Below are positions 1 through 18,564 of a DNA stretch of 64,000 bases, one piece after another. This DNA is from Rhynchonema sp. JSB1_4 (Eukaryota > Nematoda > Chromadorea > Monhysterida > Xyalidae). The stretch lies in NCBI GenBank assembly GCA_030248065.1, contig JASAMV010006793.1:1-64000 (forward strand). The letters are read 5' to 3'. Both the position numbers and the translations under genes were made by a program. Position 1 is the stretch's first letter; each line of letters opens with the position of its first letter. The notes below the pieces were generated by a model, which was not told where the DNA came from, ran no database searches, and saw only the letters and a program-made list of their open reading frames with translations.

Positions 1-1771
1 TGGAATTAACTTTGAATGCTTAACGGCCCGGCCCCTCAAAGCCGTGAAACATGAAACCATCTTGAGTACGTATATGTATATGTAGTGTATAGTATGTAAA
101 TATTAACCGTTTATCCACACGGAAAATTGGTGTTTTGGAAGGGACAGACTCAGAAAACGGCAAGTAAATAAATAAAGTCTTGTTTTCGAACATAAATCAG
201 CGCAAAAGACATTTCCTTCACAAGCAATCGAGCCAAAGCAAACGAAGGAAGAAGCAAATGCTGTTTTTCTGACCACCCAACCCACAACATTTCCAGCAGG
301 GCTCGCATTTAGACTTAATACAGTATCCCATATTCAGGCCCAAGCCTACTGAGGGGTGTACACGATGGGCTGTAGGCGCAATGAGAACAGAAATAATGGA
401 AAACAACCTCAACAAGCCTTCAGAAGCTCATCAGCCATTAATGTACATAGTAACGCCGCTCAATCACATTGGATGCCGCACAAAGAACCCAAAACAATGA
501 CAAATATCACCAGATGATACAACGTGTACCGGATGCATGAGCTGGACTAGATACCCACATACAGTATTGGCACTAATGTGGTTACCATTATTTGAATAAA
601 ACCAATTCACGTAATTAATGTGCGCATGTGGTCAGGCAAGCACAATAAACAAAGTTGTACCACGTGGTGTTTGTGCGTGCGATGCTGTGCGCTTCATCTG
701 ACAGCATTGTGCAGCTTGCGATTTCGTGAGTCCGGCAGGCTACATTGGTTGACAATGAGAATCGCTGACAGAATTAACAAATTAGTAAGAAACAAATTGA
801 AAAAAAAACGAAGAATTATGATGCTTCCACAATTGTAGGGTTAGCAGTAAATTGTGGGACAACCCCTTTCACGGACGATGTCCCGTTGCACCAACAGTCT
901 CCAAAAGAGGGTATGAACGGGTGAAGGATGGCTTAGCCGGCACACGTCTTGGACCTCAACTTCATTAGGATATATAAACAGTACCCATTAGTTTTTAGCT
1001 GATCGCAATGTCCCATCCCACGCGCCAGTGGAAAAATTATCAACAGCAGTTTGCCACACACGTTGACTACATAAATCCAGCAGACCTCGATTGCAGGTTG
1101 GATGCCATACTAAAGGCAAGGGCACTATTGCCTGATTGCTGTCAATGACTACTAGCAATAAGTTTGTTGACGCTCCTGGGAAGCAGGATACATTTGAAAT
1201 TATTGGCAATGAGTTGAGCTAATTACAATTTGTGACAGACTTTTGATGACAATTTTGACGATGATTACATACCTGGTGCTGTGAACTTTAAAGCAATGGA
1301 CCAGAAAAACAACGATGCAGAGCACAACGTTGCCAGAAGCATTGATGTTTGACAGAGTGACAACAAGCTTCTACGATGTGGAAGTTTCCAGCGAACATTA
1401 ATGGTGTTTATGCGTGGGTGTACAGTGTTCGATTTAGGTATGAGGCACAAAGATGCGCACCGCATCAAACAAGTAAAAAGCATCCGATTATGGAATCCCT
1501 TGCCGGTGGGGCACAACGGATCTAGGGAGCACAAGCCCAGCCTTTTTGGTCAGAGTGCCACCTGAACGGAAGGACACCATCTCGGAGAGAAGAACGAGAA
1601 AGGACCCTCGAATCGCATGATTTTCACTGTAATACACTTCAAAGGTCCAAAATCGCAAAAAGAAAAATAACATGCACTAGATAAAAATGACTTGCTGGCC
1701 GAAAGCTGGATCCGCCAGTGCGGGTTGGAATTGTGAGTGTGAACTGCGTTCGTGACGACTTTCAGAAAACA
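1..1771. other. No gene recognised
   Basis: Only short chance-like open frames occur on both strands. None has splice-bounded coding character or a recognisable domain. Bases 1660-1730 match a segment near 58.17-58.24 kb (shared words CATGCACT and ATAAAAATGACTT, then GGATCCGCCAGTG against GGATTCGCCACTG). That marks the right end of a dispersed element. Confidence 0.5.
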
Positions 1772-1881
1772 GACTAGTAGTATAGGATGCGGGCCTGAGC
1801 GCAGTGTATAATGATGGCCCGCACAGGATCGCCTATCATTATTATACACTGCGCTCAGGCCCACATCCTATACTACTCAGA
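1772..1881. repeat. Near-perfect hairpin, about 45-bp arms
   Basis: The left arm begins GACTAGTAGTATAGGATG and the right arm ends CATCCTATACTACTCAGAC. The arms match over about 45 bases around a loop of about 20 bases. It is a small fold-back MITE or a palindrome. I saw no clear target-site duplication. Confidence 0.7.
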
Positions 1882-3906
1882 CTATTGCAACAGAACTATT
1901 ATGTGAATTGGCTGTTATTATATCATGCCCATGCTGACAGCTTGAGATGCTGTGATTCTGCTTTGGAACCGGAACTGTCTAATACGTGCCCAATCTCATT
2001 TGCAAAATACGTCTACCTCTTAATAAACTTTAGCAGGCTATAAATGGAACACAACAGTTGATGGATAAGTTTACACGCCAACGTGTTGATTGACGGCACT
2101 GACGTTCTCCAGCATTCGTCTTTGATGTACCCCCAGGCATTGCAGACAGCGTGGGGGAGCACTTTCTGCACAGACTCACAAAATATTTATTCCCTATCTT
2201 ACGAGACATGTAAACACATTTTTACTTGTTATTGAGCAGTGTACATATGATGACAAAATTTGAAGAAAACTAGAAACACATCTTGATTACATAGTTCGTT
2301 GCGACTTGCATGGTGGTTGGTCTTCATATTGATTGAAACACAAGTGTTTTACATACTTGCGACACGGCTGCTTTTGTGAATCTGATCTACTGAACAGCTT
2401 ACCGCAATAGAGGGACCTGAAAACTATGCTTCGCCATTGCCAGGCTCGATGGCATTCGCAGGCGGCGGCGGTCCGGTATCCAGATTTCAGGCCTATTGTG
2501 AATACGAATGCACCGAAAACACCTGCTTGGTTGTTTGTTAAAAAAAGCTCTTTGTTAAAACAATTGTTTCTAAAAAATTTTTTTGACGCTCAGGTTTATT
2601 TTTTATCAAAAAAGTTGTCCAAGATGGGCTGAAATGTCCAAAAAAGCCCATTTTCGGGGTCAAAAATTGGCATTTTTTGTGTGAGCGGGCCGGGCCGATC
2701 ACGGGGGTAACGGTCGTTTACCCTCCGTATACCTTGGTTGGGGACCGAACGATCGCGGTTTTGATCTAAAATCGCGCATGCGGCGTCTTGTATTGTCCCA
2801 AACCTGTATGCGGAGCTGGTCTTTTGTAGTGATGTGGCACTATTATAAAGAACCACTACATGCTACTACACTTTTTTATGTAGGCCTGGTGCAAAATCGG
2901 AGTCACGCAAGATTTGGGCTGAAATCGATCTTTTGGCTCGTTGTATATCACTCAGTAAAATCATTAGTCAACGACATCAACCTCAGTCTGGTCAGAGACC
3001 GTGGAATCTGCAGAATACTACCAGATGTCACACATAATTAAACACCGGTCTTAAGCAAAAGTTTCATTTCTAAATTTCAAAAAGTCGATTTCATTTGTCC
3101 TGAAACGTCATTTGCCAACTTTTTCTGATAAGAAACCTTTTTGTCAAAATAACAACCAAAAAACTTCAAAGAGCTCGTGCACTAAAGTTTTTCAGTCGTC
3201 TGCGAGCTGGTTTTAAAAACGGGCGTATATCGTCAGTTCCATGTACATTGTGTAGCTCGGTCCCGAGAACGCAAAGAGCCTTTGTCAGTCACAATTAGAA
3301 GTTACAGCAATACAAAGCTTAGGTCTCGATTGCATGCTGTATGTTATGTATGTACAGGTTTCCGAAGCTTTATGTGCAGGCTTGTGTGCTATCAGCAGTG
3401 ATGTCTGAGCTTGACAAACAGCATCCATGAACAACAAATAACATTTCTGTATGTGCAGGTGTTAACTGATGCGTGGGTTAAACATTCGATTCCATAATGC
3501 TTCCCATGCCATTGAACAAACACGTGAACGAAACCAGATACTTTCGGGGGCATAACTTCATAAAACACGACCGCCCCATCAACTTTGACAACTGAGTGGG
3601 AATCTTGCAGTAACTTTATGGAAACATATTTGAGAGAACTTTAATCAAGACTAAAACATTGTCACATGATGACACCCACCAGTCTAGACCACATGCGTTC
3701 AAGTTGATGACCTCATGACCTCCGTGCTTAACCCCGGAAGCCACTGTCTGACACCGCATTAGGCACATAACTTTCCTCACATATACAGTATAACTGTGCT
3801 TTGATGATGCAACAAGAGGACGCTTCACTAGACACAAGATATTGATAAGATCGTAAGATATAGAGTCACGACATACTTACGCAGGGCGGAATTCACATGA
3901 AAGGTA
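1882..3906. other. No gene recognised
   Basis: AT-rich sequence with short open frames only. Around 2726-2742 it carries CGTATACCTTGGTTG, which is also the terminal inverted repeat of the element at 18.2-18.4 kb. It may hold a decayed copy of that family. Confidence 0.4.
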
Positions 3907-4136
3907 GTTCGGCTCGTCGTCAAACTTCTTTGTCCGACTTCGTTGCAAAGTTAGAAACCGATTCTCTCTTTCACCCGCGGACACTATTGCATAGTTTCCT
4001 GGCGCTGTCCGGCTTTATTTCACAGGAATGTCGTTTACCAGTGGATAATATTATGTGGTTTCTGCGGGTGAAAAGAGAAAATCGATTTCAAGCTTTACAA
4101 CGAAGTTCGACAACGAGCTTTGATGACCAGCCGAAC
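3907..4136. repeat. Fold-back element, 230 bp
   Basis: The arms start with GTTCGGCT and end with AGCCGAAC and stay largely complementary for about 90 bases each, for example TTCACCCGCGGA against TGCGGGTGAA. A 97-codon open frame runs through it on the + strand. The palindromic structure makes this frame a by-product rather than a gene. Confidence 0.65.
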
Positions 4137-4351
4137 AACATGCTCTACAGGACGTGTCCGCCAGTTGCATCCACGGTGGGTGGGAAGTGACGTCATTGCA
4201 GCACAGCAGTTGTTGCAAGTAAAGCATTCATGACTGAAAAGACTTGCGCGCTCATTTTAATTTGATTTGTGATCCCCATACGGAGCCATGAATATGTACC
4301 TTATTGCGTGATAGTAGTGTTGCCATTCGACTGGCAGCTGTTGCTTTTTTA

Positions 4352-5215
4352 GGCTGCTTTCACAATGCATGCGGGTTGCGGGTCAAGGAAATGCGGGCCG
4401 TGAAATACTCAATACGGAAAATACTGCAGGCTGCGGGCCTACCTGACCCGTAAGGCCGAATTCACAATGCAGCGGATTAGCGTGTTAGCGGGTTGCGGAT
4501 TAGCGGGCCTGCTTTCTACGCACGCTTTTGCATTCACGATGGAAATTTGGAAAAGCGGATCAGCGGGTCCGCTCATGTGCGCCCGCTAATCTGCTAACCC
4601 GCTAATCCGCTAATCCACAAAAAGCGTTTGTCTTCACAATGCGCGCTGTTTGACTTTTTTATTTACGAAGGGAATCACCATTCATTTCACTCAATTCTTT
4701 GATTTCGGAATAGTTTCCTTAAAGAGATAGTTTTGAACACATTAATGCACAGATGGATGTTAAAAAGAGCTGTTTAACAAGCAGCAAAATAGAATAAAAA
4801 TACTTCCAATGAACGCAGCATGTTGAATTACCCATGTGCAAACTTATTTTATACTCTAGTACCATTTTCAAAGCAAAGTAAACATTTCTGAAGGCGCGCC
4901 CACTGCCCTAATCCGCAAAAAATAGAACCGGTCCTAATCGCAAAAAGCGGATTAGGGTGCACACTAATCCGCTAACCCGCTAATCCGCTTTGCATTCTGA
5001 AGCGCACGCATTTAGCGGATTAGCGGGTGTGAAAATCAGCTGACCCGCTAATCCGCTAACCCGCTAATCCGCTTTTTGCATTGTGAATGCGGCCTAACTC
5101 GCACGCAACCCGCCCGCACGCAGCATTGTGCAAGCACCGTTGCTTGCGGGTTGCGGGTAGCGGCTCATGGCCTGGCCGATCTGACCCGCAACCCGCATGC
5201 ATTGTGAAAGCAGCC
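4352..5215. mobile_element. Harbinger-like MITE (outer), TTA target duplication
   Basis: The termini are GGCTGCTTTCACAATGCATG and its complement, flanked by TTA on both sides (4349-4351 and 5216-5218). The arms are rich in GCGGGTTGCGGG words. A 3-bp TWA duplication with GG-initial ends is typical of PIF/Harbinger elements. No transposase is present. A second element is nested inside. Confidence 0.75.
4454..5094. mobile_element. Harbinger-like MITE (inner), nested, TAA target duplication
   Basis: The termini GGCCGAATTCACAATGC and GCATTGTGAATGCGGCC are flanked by TAA (4451-4453 and 5095-5097). The subterminal parts carry many copies of GCGGATTAGCGG. It sits inside the outer element at 4352-5215. 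Both share the TTCACAATGC core, so they belong to one superfamily. A small relative with the same core lies at about 34.25-34.36 kb. Confidence 0.75.
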
Positions 5216-5248
5216 TTACAGTAGTCCAAAGCCGACTTCTATGCCATG

Positions 5249-5930
5249 CAGGGTTGGGTTAAAACTGTAAAAATTTAAAAAATTTATTTTAAAAAAACAG
5301 TAACCCGCTTTTCGTTTTTTAAGAATTAGAAAGTGAGGCAAGTATTTTTTTTATTATTTTCCCCTCTTTTGGCGAAAAGTGCATGCGCATGTTTCTGCTT
5401 GTTTTTTTTGTCAAAAAATTGCCTGCGGCGCTTGTGTTTCGGTTCGAACAGTGTCACAACTGTGTTCGACAGTCTATGTCTCCACTCAACCTATAAACAG
5501 CTGTCATGGTGTCTTCCAGCAAGTCAAATAGACTTAAGGTATGATACTATCGTGCCAAAAGCCGGAGCCGGCGTATGTAATCGTAAGTTGCGCGGTCGTT
5601 TTCAACTAATTTTGCTGAAAAAATGGGCCAGTGATTTACTTTTCCTGTGACACGCCTTCGCTTTTCATATTACAATGGTGGTCAGGCCATTCCCATACGC
5701 AAATTGTTATTGGGCTCATCGCAAATAATATCACGTCGCTATACTGTCCGTTTGCATGCACACAAAATCGTTTTCCATATTCACAAATCTAATCAAATAT
5801 ATTTATCGGGTAGATTTGACCAACTTTTCGCGTTGAGAACCAATCTAAAAAATTTTTGATTGTTGAACTTTTTCAACTAGTTTCAAGTTGAAAAAATTTC
5901 GACAATTAAAAAATTTTTAATCCAACCCTG
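5249..5930. mobile_element. hAT-like non-autonomous element, CAGGGTTGG family
   Basis: It starts CAGGGTTGGGTTAAAA and ends TTAATCCAACCCTG. The 8-bp flanks are ATGCCATG (left) and ATGCCCTG (right), 7 of 8 identical. hAT elements make 8-bp duplications and commonly have CAG-initial ends. The interior is AT-rich and non-coding. Confidence 0.7.
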
Positions 5931-8060
5931 ATGCCCTGGAACCAATCACACTGATGCGGCGCATGGCACGTGACATATAGTGCTTACACATACTGTAAGT
6001 CCAGATAAAATTTCGATTGTATATGAAATATTTAAAAAAAAACGTAAAGGCACCCATATGAAAAAGTTGGGTTCTTTCATGCCCCCACGCATGCGACGCA
6101 CGTTGTTTTGCTTTAGAAATCAACTCATATGAAAGAGTGCAAGATAACACGGAGATGATGTGCCTCGGATTGCCTACCAGCATGTCTGTGTTAGGCTTGG
6201 GCGACCGCGAAAGCTTTCAGCAACACACCACCTTTGCGCGGGGGAGCCAAACACCCCCAACCCCCCAAACCCCCCCAGGAAACACAAGAAAAAAAAAAAA
6301 CACAGGCCCCCCCCCCCCCACCCAATACCTACCTATACCGTGTACCTTGCGTGATTCTCAAACACTTTGGTTACTGTATTGCATGTGCACTTGGCAGGTC
6401 ACAGACAATACGTAAGGGAGGAACTACTTGGAAGATAATAACTGCTGTTCCCGACGGGAAATATTTTTATTACAAGAGGAGATTTATGAGGGTGTGTACA
6501 ATGTATATAACCGCGAAGCTTATAGGCGTATCGATACAAGAAGTTTCGCATGCAAAGTCGTGGTCGTAGACCGAGCTGTGTCTGGCGAAATTGTCATGAA
6601 CAAAAGCTGGTCCGACAGGACAAAAATATCGTCCTTGAGAAGACAAAGAGCGCTTTGATGCCGCGTTGGTCGAATTCCAATGCAATGTGCTGTAAATGAC
6701 ACAAGTTTCTGAATGACGTGTTGCACAACAAGAGCGTTTTTGTACAGCAACAATTTGTGCGGAAAATGACCTCGTTCATGACACAACCAGTTGACGAACA
6801 GCATAAGACCATTTTTGCTCGCTTTATGATTTTTAGGTTTTCAATTTTGCGGTATCCGCATGCAGTTATGTCACCAAGCACAAGCAGCGGTTCCCGAGAA
6901 AGTGCGGAAATCGAGCGCAAAACGCAATTAACCACCCAAGTCGCCAACAGGCCAATAACTTTTTGCTGCCTTTTCCAACTGCTGGTCGGTGGGCGGCGCG
7001 CGACATTAGACGCGGTCAAACTGGGGTTATAATGGAGCCTCATTCCGGAGATTGGCGTTTGCGAGGTTATTGGGGTTTGGGCGGGAAGGAACTACGCTTG
7101 GGTTCCTTCTTTGTGGCAACAGTGTTGTGTGTGGAGAGGAGGATGAGGACAGAAAAATCGCATGAGCAGATGGCTCACAAAAACAAAATGAGGACTTCGT
7201 TCATGTAGCTGATGGTGAAGTTGCCCATCAAAGACACTCAAACTTTCAGTTGCCTAATTCCGAAGTCTTTTTCGGCGACATACATCACACACAAAACGGT
7301 GACGCATTGCACACCTTAGTTCAATTATGGATTGCGCACGTCTATCTGTTCAAGTCCCATCACAAACCTTTTTATCTTAATAAAATGCGACAGTTGTGAG
7401 CTTTTGATTCGATTTTCAAAACTCAGTTGAATTGGATGTTCGACATGTGTGGCTTTTCCTTTTCAGTTGTCGTGAAGAACTAAAGTTTTCGCGTTGGCGT
7501 AAATCAATAAAGCACAACGCGATATCGGACCACATTATGCAAGAGATCTACATATGATTAGTGGCTGTTTTTGACTTATTAATGAGGTCATCTGTGCGAA
7601 TTTCGTTGCATCAGCGACACTTGTGTTCACATTGATCAATTTGCTTCCCTGCTGCCTAAGTCCACGGTCGCTGGATCGTTCAGCATTCGTCATTCAGTCG
7701 CTTGGTCAAATACAGTACCCAAGAAACCCATGGCACTCCCAAGCAATTGAAGAAACACAAAAAACCGCGGCTCGAAATTGGAGTATTAAGAACAGCAATG
7801 CTGAGAACTTTATCCTCTTGGTGAACAGAAAAACAAATTGCTCCATGTGAAGGCAAGAAAATACAGAGAACACTTCTGCAGAAATGGTGAGACACTTGTG
7901 GTTTGAATGGGCGTTCCATTGGAATAGCCAGTCACGGTTACGGTAGGGAGCAACAGTATGACGGCAGACCTGCAAAGTGTTGGCCAAGCAGCTAGTGCAG
8001 ACATACAGTCTTTCCTTATTATATTGGTCCAAACACCTACTCAGCGTGCGATCCAGTTGC
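5931..8060. other. No supportable gene; several weak open frames
   Basis: Open frames of 75-150 codons occur on both strands near 6.2-7.05 kb, including one at 6428-6658 (+) that is rich in charged residues. None joins to another by splice sites in phase and none shows a known domain. A poly-A/poly-C tract lies at 6285-6320. Confidence 0.4.
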
Positions 8061-8260
8061 TCCTAGCTAAGGCCGTGTGCGATTCACCTTGAAAATGCAA
8101 AGAAAGAGAAATCAGACGTCACACGCCACGTAAGAAGCCAGCGCACGAAACAATGTTTCAGGCTTCTGGTGACGTTGGCGGCGTGCATGTCACGGTCACG
8201 TGTGATTTCTCTTTCTTTGCATTTTCAAGGGGAGTCGTGGATTTTCGACCTCAGCTAGGA
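8061..8260. repeat. Fold-back element, about 200 bp
   Basis: The arms TCCTAGCT and AGCTAGGA lead into a second strong match (CTTGAAAATGCAAAGAAAG against CTTTCTTTGCATTTTCAAG). The interior is also partly palindromic. No clear target duplication is visible. Confidence 0.6.
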
Positions 8261-8362
8261 GTTGGCTTACAACGTTGAACCGGCTTCCTTTGACTCGCAT
8301 AAAAAGGAAATACTAAAGCTGTTCGACAGAGCACACAACCTGGTTTTCCCAGACAGTTCCTT

Positions 8363-8593
8363 GGGTGATACATATGTTCGAAACGGTGAAAAAGGTCAGT
8401 TGGGTGTAAAGGTCGGTGGAAAGCTCGGTCGACAGCTCAGTGTGATAGACCTCGGTGTAAACTTGAAACATTCCACGTTAATAACAGGCAATGTTTCACG
8501 TTTACACCGAGCTACGCCGACCGAGCTTTCGACCGAACTTTACACCGACTTTTACGCCCAACTGACCTTGACACCGTTTCGAAAATTCCACCC
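8363..8593. mobile_element. GGGTG-family MITE, copy 1
   Basis: A fold-back element of about 230 bp running from GGGTGATA to TTCCACCC, with the subterminal word TTCGAAACGGTG. It is flanked by CTT on both sides. Near-identical copies lie at 25567-25792 and 38964-39189, and a left fragment at 44728. A 126-codon frame across it is a by-product of the repeat. Confidence 0.85.
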
Positions 8594-9414
8594 CTTGAAG
8601 TACACGCTTTTTATCGGGGTCACAATCAGTTTGAGTCACTAGCATTAGCATCATTTAACTGGCTGTGATGATTGGTGATAAACACATCATTGATGATGAT
8701 GTGGTCATTCTTGGGTTAAGCTTGGTCAGCTTTAGGCCTAAACGGCTGGAGAGGTCGAACTTCCCATACGCACATCAGTGACTTAATGTGGTCGCAATGT
8801 GGTCGAAACACATCTCCATGATCCACGCATAATGGAAGTCCTGGAGAATTTACGCACCGAGGGGAAAGCGTGCGACACATCAAATACACTGTTGCACAAC
8901 CCTCCCCCCTCGTCCGCCCCGGCCGGCGACGGTTGCGCGCGGGTAACGCGCTTTCGAGAATCTGAGCCAATAATGTAGCGTTTCCTCCGCCAGCAATTAA
9001 AAGAGAACTGGGAATTTTCCTAAAGGAAGTTCTGATTATCTTGAAGTTCTGCAAGTTTTTCAAGTTTTATTTTTGTTGTCAGCAGAGATAAGGATTTAAA
9101 GCCCAAAACCGACCCGGCCCGGCCCGATTTAAAAGTCCAAATCCAAAATCGTGGCCCGGCCCGGCCCGATTTTCGGGTCAAAGGAAAAAATCATCCAAAT
9201 AAGCCAAAATTTGCAAAATTTTCTTTGGGAAGTTTCAAGTTTTATTATGCTATGCACGCTTTCGCAAAAGCCCAACGGCAAGCTAGGAAGAATTAGCAAA
9301 AATGAGCTAAATATGAGCAAACAAACACGGACAAACAGAACGGGTAACGGTAACGAACGCTAACACTACTGGACATGGACAACATTGACAACAACAACAC
9401 ATTTTCGTTTATTA
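8594..9414. other. No gene recognised
   Basis: Contains a CCGGCCCGGCCC-type tract at 9112-9175, similar to words in the inverted pair at 43.2 and 52.3 kb. I saw no coding signal. Confidence 0.4.
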
Positions 9415-9826
9415 ATACCGTATTCCCTGAAATAGAGCCCCCCCCCAAAAAAAAACAGCCCCCCTAAAAGGGGTCAGTGAAAAAATAGAGCCCCCCAAAA
9501 ATACAGCTTCCCCAACTTGGAATTCCCCGCTTGGGGGTCGTAAAGTCAAGTTCTTGTATAAGTCACGTTGTGTACAACGTTTGTGGTTGAGTATATGATG
9601 ACGTAAAGCCTTTTATGGAAGATCTGCACCTAAAAACACTCAATAATGACCAGTAACACCCAGACAGAACTCCATTTTAGGGGTATTTTTTGGAACATTT
9701 TTTGAGATTTTGGGTAACGAAAAAATACAGCCCCCCCAAAAATAGAGCCCCCCCAAAATACAGCCCCCCTAAAAGGGGACAGTGAAAAAATACAGCCCCC
9801 CTGTATTTTAGGTTTTACGGTACTCA
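9415..9826. repeat. Inverted-repeat element with ACAGCCCCCC arrays
   Basis: The ends TACCGTATTCCCTGAAATA and TATTTTAGGTTTTACGGTA are inverted. The subterminal parts contain repeated ATACAGCCCCCC and ATAGAGCCCCCC words on both sides. This is a transposon with subterminal tandem motifs. I did not resolve the target duplication. Confidence 0.55.
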
Positions 9827-11186
9827 TGTTCATTTTTTAGGGTTTCTCCGGATCTTGCTTGTGTAAAGGTCTTTGCGAAAGCGTGCAAATAAAATTTGAA
9901 ATTTGAATTTGAACAACCAACAACAACAAAACAATGAATTGAATCTGTAATTTGATTTGAATTTGAATTTGATTTTGAATTGAATTTGCAAAAAAAATGT
10001 TCCCCCCCAAGCTCGGCCGGTAGTACCAATGTAGTTCCTGGTCCGGAGGGGGAGATAGCGGACCCCCCGTTTTTTTCGGAGGGGGAGATAGTGTACCCTC
10101 AAGGGGGCAGGGGACAGTGTTGGAGGTACTCTGGAGGGGGGATACCTACTGTACCGCGCTCGGAGAGGGGGGATACCTACTGTACCAGAGCCGATGGCCT
10201 GGGGGGGGTTATGTACCCAGGGGGGAGGTTTGGGGGGGTTAGGTTGTGGGGTGAAAATTTTTTATGTGTTTATTATGTGTGGATCGTGTGAAAACAGTAT
10301 TTGCGCGCGCAGCGCCCGAATTTGGGAAAGTCACTTTTGAGGTAAAAGAAAATTTTACACTATTCTTGCCCCTTTTTGGAAAAAATGGCACTTGAGGCAA
10401 AAAGGGGGGAACCCACCACCGGGAAAGGGGCTTACACCCTCGGGGGATCCCTGCGGCGGGGGGGATCATAAAAAGGGTATTTTGGCGCCTGCCCTGCTGT
10501 TCCCCCTCCCCCTCCGGGTACGTCTGCTCCCCCAATTTTTGCCTAAAATAAGCAAATTTAGGCCTAAAATAGGCATTTTTAGGCACAAAATGAGACACTG
10601 GCTCCTGGGGGAGGGGGTTCCCCTCGGGTACGCCTGCTCCCAATTTTTGCCTAAAATAGGCGTTTTTAGGCATAAAATAAGTTATTTTTAGGTCAGTGTC
10701 GTCAAAAATCGCCAAAATACCATTTTTATTATTTTTTTTCAAAAAGGGGAAAAAATGAGCCAAATTTTCTACCTCAAAAAATTACTTTTCTCCAAATTTG
10801 GGTCCTCCCCCCTTCCCCGCCCCAGGTGGGTACGTCTGTTCCCCCTCCGAAAAAAGGGGTACTGCCTGTTCCCCCTTCGAACTGGCTCTGGCTACCGTCC
10901 ATCCTTGTAGTGAAGTAAAGTACCCGTTTTTAATTGCATTACATAATTTAAGGTGTAATTGTCCATTAATTGTTTTCAGGAAAGGCAGAAGCCAAGGCCA
11001 GATCGCGTTTGGCAGACTGGATTACTGTGTCTGCCACTCGATTTCCGTCACTTTGGCGCTTGTGCTTTTCTGCGACGAGGGAACGGTTGCACCATTCTCT
11101 GGCTTGAAATCGTGGTTTTTTTAATTTTCTGCCTGGTGTGCAATTTCGTTCGTGCGCCAAGCTGATTGCCGGGGCAAAGGCGACTC
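9827..11186. repeat. G/C-tract repeats and mirrored words, no gene
   Basis: This stretch has dense short motifs: GGGGGATACCTACTGTACC twice near 10.14 and 10.17 kb, GGGTACGTCTG or GGGTACGCCTGCTCCC several times, and CCTAAAATAGGC words near 10.55-10.67 kb. The last set also occurs in intron 1 of the downstream gene at 12.0 kb. Frames through it are low-complexity artefacts. Confidence 0.5.
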
Positions 11187-11198
11187 TGCGCAGGCGCG
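11187..11198 (+). promoter_or_regulatory. NRF-1-like palindrome just upstream of the B56 start codon
   Basis: TGCGCAGGCGCG matches the NRF-1/Ewg binding consensus (YGCGCANGCGCR) and ends 11 bases before the B56 ATG. In animals such sites mark CpG-type housekeeping promoters. Function here is inference. The match is a single site, so chance cannot be excluded. Confidence 0.4.
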
Positions 11199-11209
11199 CA
11201 GTACCGAAA

Positions 11210-18068
<6,859 letters not shown>

Positions 18069-18151
18069 CTGGCTGGTGCGGTGCTACTTGATGGGGTGTT
18101 TTTTTTGGTCGCACAGTCTTATTTCCAATCATTATAAGATTGTGTTTCATG

Positions 18152-18157
18152 AATAAA
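18152..18157 (+). terminator. Poly(A) signal of the B56 gene
   Basis: AATAAA lies 84 bases after the stop codon, the usual distance for an mRNA 3' end. Transposon sequence begins about 25 bases further on. Confidence 0.6.
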
Positions 18158-18181
18158 TAACTAGGAAAAAAGTGCCGGAGG

Positions 18182-18420
18182 CAGCGCCGTATACCTTGGT
18201 TGTGGTGACCACACGTTGTCACTCTGTTTCTGATGATATAATGGGTCAAAACAAGCACCTTGTCCTCTATGCAGTATTTCCGCCAGTTTCGGATGATATA
18301 ATGGATCAAAACAGGCACCCTGGCCTTCATACACTTTTTTTACACAGTTTCTGATGATACAATGGGTCAAAACAAGCCTATTCGTTCACTTTGACGACAA
18401 CCAAGGTATACGCCGCGCGC
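18182..18420. mobile_element. Inverted-repeat element holding a roughly 60-bp minisatellite
   Basis: The ends CCGTATACCTTGGTTG and CAACCAAGGTATACGCCG are inverted. Between them are three tandem units beginning GTTTCTGATGATATAATGGG or variants, each followed by TCAAAACAAGC. The related phrase CTGATGCTATAATGGGTTAA occurs in the next element. Confidence 0.6.
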
Positions 18421-18564
18421 TCGCCGGGGAGTTACCACCATTGTTTGTGTCATCAACTGCGAGTTAAATGGGTCCGCGTTACCACAAGTCAAACTTTACA
18501 CGGAAGCTTATGCATTTGTATTTGGAACTAAAATCAAGCTTTCACAACCGACAAACTTGTGAGG

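Noticed and set aside
3897..4190. 97-codon open frame on the + strand
   Set aside because: It is contained in a fold-back element with mirrored arms and has no domain or splice partners.
6594..7043. 149-codon minus-strand frame
   Set aside because: No recognisable domain, cysteine-rich random-looking composition, and overlapping open frames on the other strand of equal quality.
8262..8642. 126-codon open frame on the + strand
   Set aside because: It lies almost entirely in the GGGTG-family MITE, and the same frame recurs in the other copies. It is a repeat by-product.
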